A stretch of DNA of 64,000 bases from JAEUQQ01 sp963697285 (GTDB lineage: Bacteria; Acidobacteriota; Vicinamibacteria; Vicinamibacterales; JAFNAJ01): NCBI GenBank assembly GCA_963697285.1, contig CAVONI010000012.1:930001-994000 (forward strand), given 5' to 3'. Shown here one piece after another: positions 55,444-64,000 of the stretch. The translations under genes and the position numbers were made by a program. The notes under the pieces are model-generated. The model ran no database searches. It was not told the DNA's origin and saw only the letters and a list, made by a program, of their open reading frames with translations. Within the stretch, counting starts at the first letter, position 1. Every line of letters begins with the position of its first letter.

Positions 55444-57208
55444 ATGGTCGCACTCGCCACCATCGTCGCCATGCTGATGGCGAACGCCGCTGCATCGGCG
55501 GCGGCTGACACGCCACTCAGTGTGATCGTCACCGATGCCAGGACCCAGTCACTGGTGCTGATCGACGCGAACTCCGGCCAGGAACGCGGCCGGCTGTCGG
55601 TGCCCCCAGGCCAGATCCTCTACCCCCGGGAACCGTCGCGCCTCGTCGTGTTCTCACGCGCGCCGGACGGCAGCGAGTTGGCGTCAGTCGTCGGGCGCGA
55701 CCCGTTTCGCATCGTCGCCAGCGTGCCGCTCGGTACGCGGTGTCAGACGTCTGGCCTCGCCCTCGATGACGCGAGCTTCGGGCGGTGGCTCCTGCGCACA
55801 GGCCCCCTGCAGAGCGCAGACGGCCGACGCATCTCGGTACTCTGTGGTGGTCGGATGGTCAGCGTCGATCTCATCACGGCAGCGACCTCATCACTCGAGC
55901 TGGCCGTGGCATCGGCTGCGGTGTACGCGCTGCCGGACGACCGCGCGCTCCTCGTGTCGCGCACGGAGTCGGGGTCAGACATCCTCTTCGTCGATTCTGT
56001 CTGGGCCCCGTCTCATCCGGACGGAGCGCCTGGACGGGACTCGGCGCGCCGGCTACGCCACGCTCTCGGCCGATAGGCACACGGTCATTCTCCGCAGCGA
56101 CGCCGACCCGGACTCGAAACAGCGGACAACAACCGCGTTGCTGTACTTCGACCTCGCCACGGCGACGCTCACCCGCACGGTGCGCCTCTCGAATGCCTTC
56201 AGCGACGCCGAGTGGTCGGCCGACGGGCAGTACATCTACGGGTCGACGATCGGAGACAGCCACCTGCCGAAGAACACGCCTCACGTGCTCGAGATCGTGT
56301 CGCTGGCTGACGGCAGTGTCCACGAACGCATCACGCTCGGCAACGAACCACGCTGGCTTCGGGAGTACATCGGTGCCGAATGGCGGCCCCAGTTGATCGT
56401 TGACGCTCCAGGAACATCGCTCGCGCGGCTGCTGGTGCTGGATGGTGCCCGGAAGGTAGAAGTCCCCCTGCCGGCCGCCACACGCGTGCACGTCATAGGC
56501 GACGTGGCCCGCAACCGGTTCTTCGTCGCCGCCGGCCGGCATCTCTCGGAGTACTCGCTCCTGACGTCTGAGCGCACGGCCCAGGTGGCACTCGGCGCCG
56601 ACCTGAACTTCCGTCAGAACGATCAGTTCTTGCCCTCCGACGACTGCAGCAGAATCCTCTGGATACGTGGCAACTCGGTTCGCGTCGTGCACACCGACAC
56701 GCGCACACTGCTACCGGCGGCCACGGTCGGCACAGCGGGGAGCAAAGCCACGCAACTGCTCGGAGAGGTGGCGATGAACATGGTCGCGAGTGCGTTTGGC
56801 CATCCCGCGCACTCGCTCAGTGTCGGCAGTGCGGCCGTGTTCGGTACCGGCGCGACGCGCGCGTACGTGCTGGCGTCCACCGGCGAGCTCGCCACCATCG
56901 ACGTCGCCACCGGGCGGGTGACGGGCCACCGGCCCGGTGGCGGACGGTTGATTGCCACGCCGACGCTCGTGCTCGCCGTCAGTCCCCGGTCGGTGCAGGT
57001 GATCGATCGCGCGACAGGGACTACGACACAGGCCTTGGCGCTCGACACGCCCGCCGATGGACGCGTGGTGCTCGCCTCGTCTGCCGATCGCACGCGCCTG
57101 ATCGTCGCTGGCGGATCGGTCGTTCACATCGTCGATGGCGCGACGGGCAGCACGGTAACGACGGTGAAGGGCCTTGGCCGCGTGACCAGCGGGCGCTTTT
57201 GGGACTGA
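55444..57208 (+). CDS. Exported beta-propeller protein (one frameshift)
   Basis: ATG 55444 opens a signal peptide (ALATIVAMLMANAAASAAAD). Repeated four-strand blades follow (LSVIVTDARTQSLVLIDANSGQ, YFDLATATLTRTVRLS, AYVLASTGELATIDVATGRV, VVHIVDGATGSTVTTV). The frame shifts near 55985-56010, with clear coding on both sides. Similar to YVTN/quinoprotein-like propellers; ligand unknown. Confidence 0.75.
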
Positions 57209-57268
57209 TGCGTTCGTGTCGATCAAGCGTGCCTGAGCCCCGGTGCGGCTTGGTGACTTCAGGAGCGG

Positions 57269-57288
57269 GTGCAGGGGTCGCACCCCAG
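57269..57288 (+). repeat. Degenerate REP-like copy
   Basis: GTGCAGGGGTCGCACCCCAG keeps the head and first stem of the family with substitutions. Confidence 0.5.
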
Positions 57289-57372
57289 CTTGCCCTGCGC
57301 ATGTCGAAGGAGGCGGCCCGGTCGCGAACAACCGGCGTTGACGCGCAACCGGGGTGGCCCCCGGGCGGCGGC

Positions 57373-57410
57373 TTGACAGATTACTCATCGCATTGAGTAA
57401 AATTACTCAA
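57373..57410 (+). promoter_or_regulatory. Promoter with TTACTCA operator repeats
   Basis: TTGACA at 57373-57378 and TAAAAT at 57398-57403 (19-base spacer). Between and over the -10 lies the perfect dyad TTACTCA-6-TGAGTAA (57381-57400), plus a third half-site TTACTCAA at 57403-57410. The ATG follows at 57415, so the leader would be only a few bases. Confidence 0.65.
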
Positions 57411-57414
57411 CATC

Positions 57415-58620
57415 ATGAGCAATCAGGGATATGCGCGACCGCAGGCAGCGACCCTCCTGAGCCGCCTCGGCGAACCCCGCCGGTTCATCCAGGTGGTCGC
57501 TGGTGCCCGACAGGTGGGCAAGACGACGCTGGTGAGTCAGGTCGTCGAACGAACGGGCCTTCCCCACGTCTTCGCAAGTGCCGACGAACCGACGCTCCGT
57601 GGGCGCGCGTGGGTCGAGGCCCAGTGGGACGCCGCCCGCCTGCTGGTGCGGGAAGCCGACCGCCGCGGCGCGTTGCTCGTCCTCGACGAGGTGCAAAAGG
57701 TCCCGGGATGGTCGGAAATCGTCAAGCGCCTCTGGGACGAGGACTCGCGCGCGAAGCGGCCGCTGAAGCTCGTCGTGCTCGGGTCGGCCCCGCTGCTGCT
57801 CCAGCATGGCCTCACCGAGAGCCTGGCGGGCAGGTTCGAGGTCGTGCACCTGCCCCACTGGTCGTTCGGCGAGATGCGCACCGCCTTCGGGTGGAGTCTC
57901 GAGCACTTCGTCTTCTACGGCGGGTATCCGGGCGCAGCGCCCTTGATCGACGACCCCGATCGCTGGGCACGCTACATCCGCGATGCGCTGATCGAAACGA
58001 CGATCGCACGCGACGTGCTGCTGCTCTCGCGCGTCGACAAGCCCGCCCTCCTCAGGCGGCTGTTCGAGCTGGGGTGTGCATACTCTGGGCAGATCCTCTC
58101 GTACACCAAGATGCTCGGCCAACTGCACGATGCAGGCAACACGACAACCCTGGCGCACTACCTTGACCTGCTTGCGGGCGCGGGCATGCTCGTGGGGCTG
58201 CAGAAGCACGCGACCGGCGCGGCACGCCAGCGCGGATCGAGCCCGAAGCTGCAGGTCTACAACACGGCGCTGATGACCGCGCAACTGGGCGTCTCGTTCA
58301 CCGACGCTCGGGCTGACCGCGAACTCTGGGGACGCATCGTGGAGTCGGCCGTCGGCGCGCACCTGGCGAACGCCTCGGCGGCGGGGGTGTGCGAGGTCGC
58401 GTACTGGCGCGACCGCAACCAGGAGGTCGACTTCGTCGTGAAGGCCGGCAAGGTCGTGACAGCGATCGAGGTCAAGAGCAGTAGGTCACGGGACGCATTG
58501 CCGGGCCTCACCGCCTTCGGCGCTGCCGTTCCCAAGGCGCGCAAGCTCCTGGTGGGTGGGGATGGCATTGCCATTGGCGACTTCCTCGGCAAGCCGGTGG
58601 AGCACTGGGTGCAGGGGTAG
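57415..58620 (+). CDS. AAA ATPase with DUF4143 domain
   Basis: 401 residues. AAA_14 core: VVAGARQVGKTTLVSQVV (Walker A), RGALLVLDEVQKVPGWSE (Walker B), VVLGSAPLLLQHGLTESLAGRFE (sensor). The DUF4143 C-terminal part contains YWRDRNQEVDFVVKAGKVV and AIEVKSSRS, a PD-(D/E)XK-like pattern of E-x-D and E-x-K. Role unknown in general. The last codon's stop TAG belongs to the REP that follows. It has its own promoter with an operator dyad. Confidence 0.9.
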   Translation: MSNQGYARPQAATLLSRLGEPRRFIQVVAGARQVGKTTLVSQVVERTGLPHVFASADEPTLRGRAWVEAQWDAARLLVREADRRGALLVLDEVQKVPGWSEIVKRLWDEDSRAKRPLKLVVLGSAPLLLQHGLTESLAGRFEVVHLPHWSFGEMRTAFGWSLEHFVFYGGYPGAAPLIDDPDRWARYIRDALIETTIARDVLLLSRVDKPALLRRLFELGCAYSGQILSYTKMLGQLHDAGNTTTLAHYLDLLAGAGMLVGLQKHATGAARQRGSSPKLQVYNTALMTAQLGVSFTDARADRELWGRIVESAVGAHLANASAAGVCEVAYWRDRNQEVDFVVKAGKVVTAIEVKSSRSRDALPGLTAFGAAVPKARKLLVGGDGIAIGDFLGKPVEHWVQG

Positions 58621-58778
58621 GGGCCGCGCCCCCGCGCGGCCCGAATACGCCCGTCGCCGATTTCGTGCAGGTGTGAGGTCCCGGGCCGCGCAGGGGCGCG
58701 GCCCCTACACCTGGCAACACATCCCACAACGGCGCGGGGGGCGGGCACACGGGCCGCGCGGGGGCGCGGCCCCTACAC
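58617..58778. repeat. Cluster of three REP-like elements
   Basis: A forward copy at 58617-58643 (GTAGGGGCCGCGCCCCCGCG) is followed by two reverse copies at 58681-58710 and 58750-58778, each ending GGCGCGGCCCCTACAC. They fill the gap between the ATPase and the frameshifted region. Confidence 0.9.
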
Positions 58779-58795
58779 ATCGTCGTGGCTCGCGG

Positions 58796-59651
58796 TCAGT
58801 ACTTGTAGAACCCTTCCCCGACTCTTGCCCAAGCCGGCCGGCCAGCACCATCCGCTTGAGCAGCGGCGGCGGCGCGAACGCGGGTCTCGCGGAACTCCTC
58901 GAACATGATGTTGGCGATGTAGTAGGTCGTGTCGAGGCCGACGAAGTCGAGCAGCGTGAACGGCCCCATCGGGTAGCCGCACCCGAGCTTCATGCCCTTG
59001 TCGATGTCCTCGACCGTGCCGAGGCCGTCCTCGTAGGCAGCGGATCGCGTCGAGCAGGTACGGCACCAGCAGGCGGTTGACGATGAAGCCGCGGCGGTCG
59101 GGCGCGGTGATCGGCTCCTTGCCGAGCGCCTGCGCGAACGCGAACAGCGCGTCGTAGGTCTCGTCGCTCGTCGTCAGCGCCGCGGATCACCTCGACGAGC
59201 TTCATCAGCGGCACGGGGTTGAAGAAGTGCAGGCCGCCGAACCGGTCCGGCCGCTTCGTCGCCGCCGCCAGCTCGGTGATGCAGAGCGACGAGGTGTTCG
59301 ACAGCAAGATCGTCGTGCGCGCCGACGACCGCCTCGAGCGCGGCGTAGGCCTGCTTCTTCACCGTCGACGTTCTCGACGATCGCCTCGATGACGAGGTCG
59401 CAGTCCTTGAGGTCGTCGAACGTCGTCGTGCCCGACGAGGTTGCCGAGCGTCGTGCTCGCACGTCCTCGGCGTGACCTTGCCCTTCTCGACGCCGTCGTC
59501 GAGGAACTTCTCGATGCGGCCGAGGCCCTTGTCGAGCACGTCCTGATCGACCTCGCGGACGATCGTCTTGAAGCCCGGCCGCGGCCGACACCTGCGCGAT
59601 GCCCGCGCCCATCAGCCCGCACCCCAGCACGCCAACTGTCTTGATCGCCAT
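58796..59651 (-). pseudogene. 3-hydroxybutyryl/3-hydroxyacyl-CoA dehydrogenase, many frameshifts
   Basis: The protein can be followed through all three frames: MAIKTVGVLGCGLMGAGIAQ (NAD site), then FLDDGVEKGKVTP, GTTTFDDLKDCDLVIEAIVENV, KKQAYAALEAVVGA, LSNTSSLCITELAAATKRP, GGLHFFNPVPLMKLVEVIRG (active-site His), PYLLDAIR and GPFTLLDFVGLDTTYYIANI, ending GEGFYKY. At least nine one-base changes separate the pieces. The residues themselves are well conserved and no in-frame nonsense substitution is seen, so error is more likely than decay. Catalyses NAD-dependent 3-hydroxyacyl-CoA oxidation. Confidence 0.8.
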
Positions 59652-59742
59652 GGCTCATGTCCTCGATTCGATCTGAGTCGAGTCTCGGGTCGTCGAGCCT
59701 TGACGGACTGCGCGGTCTGCCGTCTGCCGGTCTGCCGGTCGA

Positions 59743-60945
<1,203 letters not shown>

Positions 60946-61003
60946 GAACACCTCCGAGTCACGTCCGAGCGGGCGTTCAGGAGTTCGCCGCGCAAGGATG
61001 ATG

Positions 61004-62073
61004 TCACTGTTCCGCAGCCTGAATCTGGCCAATCGCAGTCGCCGACTTCGCGCGTGCCGAGCGTGCCGCCGATGTCCGGCGTGCGTCTGCCCGCGCGCGA
61101 CCGCGGCTTCGACCGCCGCGCTCGATGGCGCCGCGGCCTCGTCCGCGTGCGCCGAGCGTCTCGAGCATCAGCGCCGCCGAGAGGATCGCGCCGATCGGGT
61201 TGGCGACGTTCTTCCCCGCCAGCGGCGGCGCCGAGCCGTGCACCGGCTCGAACAGCGACGTCCGGCCCGGGTGGATGTTGCCCGACGCCGCCATGCCGAG
61301 GCCGCCCTGCAGCGCGCCGCCGAGGTCGGTGACGATGTCGCCGAACAGGTTGTTGGTGACGATGACCTCGAACTGCGCCGGGGTCCTGGACCATGAACAT
61401 CGCGAGCGCGTCGATGTAGAGGTGCGTCGCCTCGATGCCGCGGATACTCGGCCGCCACCTCGCGGAAGACGCGCTGCCACAGCGCGTGCCCCTGCGTGCA
61501 TGGCGTTGCTCTTGTCGGCCATGCACACCTTCGTCAGGCCGTGCGCCTTCGCGAACTCGAACGCGTGGCGGATGATGCGGTGCACGCCCTTGTAGGTGTT
61601 GATCTCTTCCTGGATCGCGATCTCGTCGTCGGTGCCGGCCTTGAAGCGGCCGCCGATGCTGACGTAGAGCCCTTCGGTGTTCTCGCGGAAGACGACGAAG
61701 TTGACGTCGCGCGCGGCCGCGGTCCTTCAGCGGGCACAGCCGCTCGTCGAGCAGCCGCACCGGGCGGTAGTTGACGTAGAGGTCGAGCTCGAAGCGCGTG
61801 CCGAGCAGGATGTCGCGCGCGTGCCGGTTGTCGGGCACGCGCGGATCGCCGAGCGCGCCGACGAAGATCGCGTCGAACTCGTCGCGCAGCATCGCGTAGC
61901 CGTTGGCCGGCATCGTGACGCCGGTCTCCAGGTAGTGGTCGGCGCTCCACGGCAGCGTGCTCGAGCGTCGAAGCGGCGGCCGAACGCACGTCGGCCACCG
62001 CGTCGAGCACCTTCACCGCTTCGGCGGTGACGTCCTTGCCGATGCCGTCGCCGGGGATGACGGCGAGGTTCAT
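61004..62073 (-). pseudogene. Isopropylmalate/isocitrate-type dehydrogenase, many frameshifts
   Basis: Starts MNLAVIPGDGIGKDVTAEAV at 62073. Then in shifting frames: DEFDAIFVGALGDPRVPDNRH, ARDILLGTRFELDLYVNYRP, HRIIRHAFEFAKAHGLTKV, IDALAMFMVQDPAQFEVIVTNNLFGDIVTDLGGALQ (metal Asp residues), LFEPVHGSAPPLAGKNVANP and GTREVGDCDW, ending at 61004 in the AIGQIQAAEQ frame. The family includes LeuB and tartrate dehydrogenases; the acyl substrate cannot be decided from broken sequence. Confidence 0.72.
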
Positions 62074-62509
62074 GCGACGCGGACGATAGCACGGTGGGCG
62101 TTGCCTTGGAGCAGTCGCCCTGGCTCGTGAAAGACACCCCTGAAGCAGACATCATCGTCGCGGAAGTGACATGGAATCGAGGAGGGGGACTGGTCGCCGT
62201 GGCCATTCGTCCCCCGGAGCCACACTTCGAACCGTCACGGCCGGGCACCCGTTCGACCCGGCGATCCATATTCTTGGACTGCTTCGCATCACAGAATTGG
62301 ATTCCCTTCCCTGCCTACCGGCCATTCGTCACAAAACCGGCCACATTCTCGTGATCTCCGGGACCAGATCGTGGCACGCGCCGTGCTATCTCAATTCCGG
62401 CGATTCGTCACGGTTCCCGCTCGATGCAGAGGGGTGCCGAATCGGTTGATCAAAAGACCGGCGCCTTCCCGGTGCCGGATGTTTCCTGTGATTCACAGGA
62501 GGATGGTTA
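62074..62509. other. Divergent intergenic region
   Basis: 436 bases between divergent genes. No open frame with coding character, no tRNA and no long repeat was found; ATTCGTCAC occurs twice (near 62326 and 62402). It must hold the promoters of both the dehydrogenase operon and the receptor. An AGGAGG site ends it before ATG 62510. Confidence 0.6.
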
Positions 62510-64000
62510 ATGCGCAAAACTCTTCTCAGCGTCCTGTTGGGCGCCCTGCTCTTTGCCGTTCCCGCGGCGGCGCAGGAAACCCGCGGCGCAATCGAAGGCG
62601 TCATCAAGGACTCCTCCGGCGCCGTGTTGCCTGGCGTCACAGTCGAGGCCAAGGGGCCGACCGGCACGTTCTCGTCGGTGACTGATGCGCTTGGCGTCTA
62701 TCGCTTCCCCGCACTCGATCCCGGCACGTACGAAGTTTCGGCGACCCTCGCCGGGTTCGAAACCGCCAAGGTCGAGGCCGTCGCGCTCAGCGTCGGCAAG
62801 GCCCTGAAGGTCGACCTCACGCTGGCCGTCGGCGGCCTGGCCGAGTCGATCCAGGTCAGCTCCGAGTCACCGACCATCGACGTCAAGCGCGCGACGGCGG
62901 CGACCAACATCAAGCAGGAGCAGATCGACCGCATCCCGAAGGGCCGCGACTTCTCGTCGCTGGTCACGCTGGCGCCAGGCGCCAACAACGAGACGCGCAG
63001 CGGCGGTCTCTCGATCGACGGCGCGTCGGCCGCCGAGAACAAGTACTTCCTCGACGGTATCGACACGACGAACCTGCGCACCGGCGTCTCGGCGACCCCC
63101 TTCCTGTCTGACTTCATCGAAGAAGTGCAGGTCAAGTCGTCGGGTTACGCGGCCGAGTTCGGCGGCACGACGGGCGGCGTGGTCAGCGTCATCTCGAAGA
63201 GCGGCACGAACCAGTTCCGCGGCGACTTCGGCGCCTACTACACCAACAACAGCATGAATGGCGAATTGTTCCAGACGAGCGGCGGTCCCAACTCGTCGAA
63301 CAACCCCGTCCGCTCACTCCGACTGTTGCTCTCGGGCGTCAACGCGGCCGAGACGGTGCAGTACGAAAAGGACGATTACTCGCGCACCGACCCGTTCCTG
63401 CAGTTGGGCGGACCGATCATGAAGGACAAGATGTGGTTCTGGGTGGGTTACGCCCCGCAGCTCGAGAATACCCAGCGCACCGTGACCTTCCGCAGCAATC
63501 TGTCGACCTCTGATTTCGAAGCGAAGGAAACGACCCAGAACCTCGTGGGCAACGTCACGTGGCAGATTGCCCAGCCGACGCGCCTGAAGGTATCGGGCCA
63601 GTATCGCCCGTATAAGCAGGAAGGCCGCCTTCCGGCCGTGGACGGCACCAGCAACCCCGCGACGGCGTTCGCCAAGCTCGGTCAGGAACAGGACAACAAC
63701 ACGGCGACGGCCAGCTTCGACTGGGTCGCGTCGAACCGCGCGTTCTTCAACATCCGCGGGAACTACCTGGCGTACGACACGCAGGACGTGGGCATTCCGG
63801 ACGAGGTCTGGCACACGTTCGTCGGCTCGAACCTCCAGTACGAGACGCGCCCCGACGATGATCAAGGCGAACGGGTACAACAGCCTCCTGACGAACCGTG
63901 CGCGTGAGAAGGACCTCTACAAGCGCCTCGGCTTCTCGGCTGACGGCACCTTCTACGTGTCGGCCGCTGGCCAGCACACGTTCAAGACCGGCGTGCAGTT
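62510..64000 (+). CDS. TonB-dependent receptor, partial, one frameshift
   Basis: Signal peptide (TLLSVLLGALLFAVPAAAQE). Residues 23-105 form a carboxypeptidase-regulatory-like domain (IEGVIKDSSGAVLPGVTVEA, PGTYEVSATLAGFE). Then a plug (IPKGRDFSSLVTLAPGANN, LDGIDTTNLRTG, EVQVKSSGYAAEFGGTTGGVVSVISKSGTNQFRG) and the start of a 22-strand barrel (GGPIMKDKMWFWVGYAPQ). The frame moves near 63850-63865 and the barrel continues as MIKANGYNSLLTNRAREKDL to the window edge. Oar-like receptors of this type abound in Acidobacteriota. Confidence 0.92.

Noticed and set aside
59714..59741. Short TCTGCCGG tandem repeats as a mobile element
   Set aside because: Three imperfect 8-9 base units in a low-quality region; too short and possibly artefactual.

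Overview
The window is GC-rich bacterial chromosome. A TonB-dependent receptor with an N-terminal carboxypeptidase-regulatory-like domain, S9 and S41 peptidases, a DUF4097 protein, a propeller-type sensor kinase and a PEP-CTERM protein together suggest Acidobacteriota, possibly class Vicinamibacteria. This placement is an inference from gene content; no marker phylogeny was run.

0-8.3 kb, minus strand: ruvX and mltG with a membrane protein, a DUF4097 protein, a cupin, and a tight cassette of ECF-like sigma factor, zinc-finger anti-sigma factor and TPR-CHAT protease-like protein. 8.4-12.8 kb, plus strand: a lipoprotein-like phosphodiesterase, an EnvC-like degenerate LytM protein and a CtpA-like protein whose catalytic Lys is replaced. 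13-24.8 kb is the housekeeping core: HU, tRNA-Val(GAC), thrS-infC-rpmI-rplT, pheS-pheT, a ZapB-like protein and zapA, 6S RNA, rny, thiL, a DUF2062 membrane protein and a 3D-domain protein. infC appears to start at AUC, and PheT has lost its EMAP/tRNA-binding domain.

24.9-39.5 kb: a methyltransferase, a heterodimeric ABC exporter, an outer-membrane barrel, vapBC, three large glycosyltransferase-like membrane proteins and an S9 peptidase. 39.6-58.6 kb is mixed accessory content: a truncated transposase, a second HU, a propeller histidine kinase with a FixJ-type regulator, an AraC-type DNA-binding protein, an M20 hydrolase, a DUF438/hemerythrin/PAS protein, an SLC13-type transporter, folE, a nucleotidyltransferase pair, a PEP-CTERM GDSL esterase, DUF1028 and a DUF4143 ATPase. 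58.8-62.1 kb holds 3-hydroxyacyl-CoA dehydrogenase, thiolase and isopropylmalate/isocitrate-type dehydrogenase genes. The window ends inside a TonB-dependent receptor.

A palindromic REP-like element reading GTAGGGGCCGCRCCCC outward recurs at about ten sites from 37 to 59 kb. At three gene ends its TAG is the stop codon. Single-base frameshifts break about ten otherwise conserved genes and are extremely dense at 58.8-62.1 kb. Coding character survives on both sides of each shift, so many are probably assembly or sequencing errors; the annotation joins frames where homologous sequence clearly continues.
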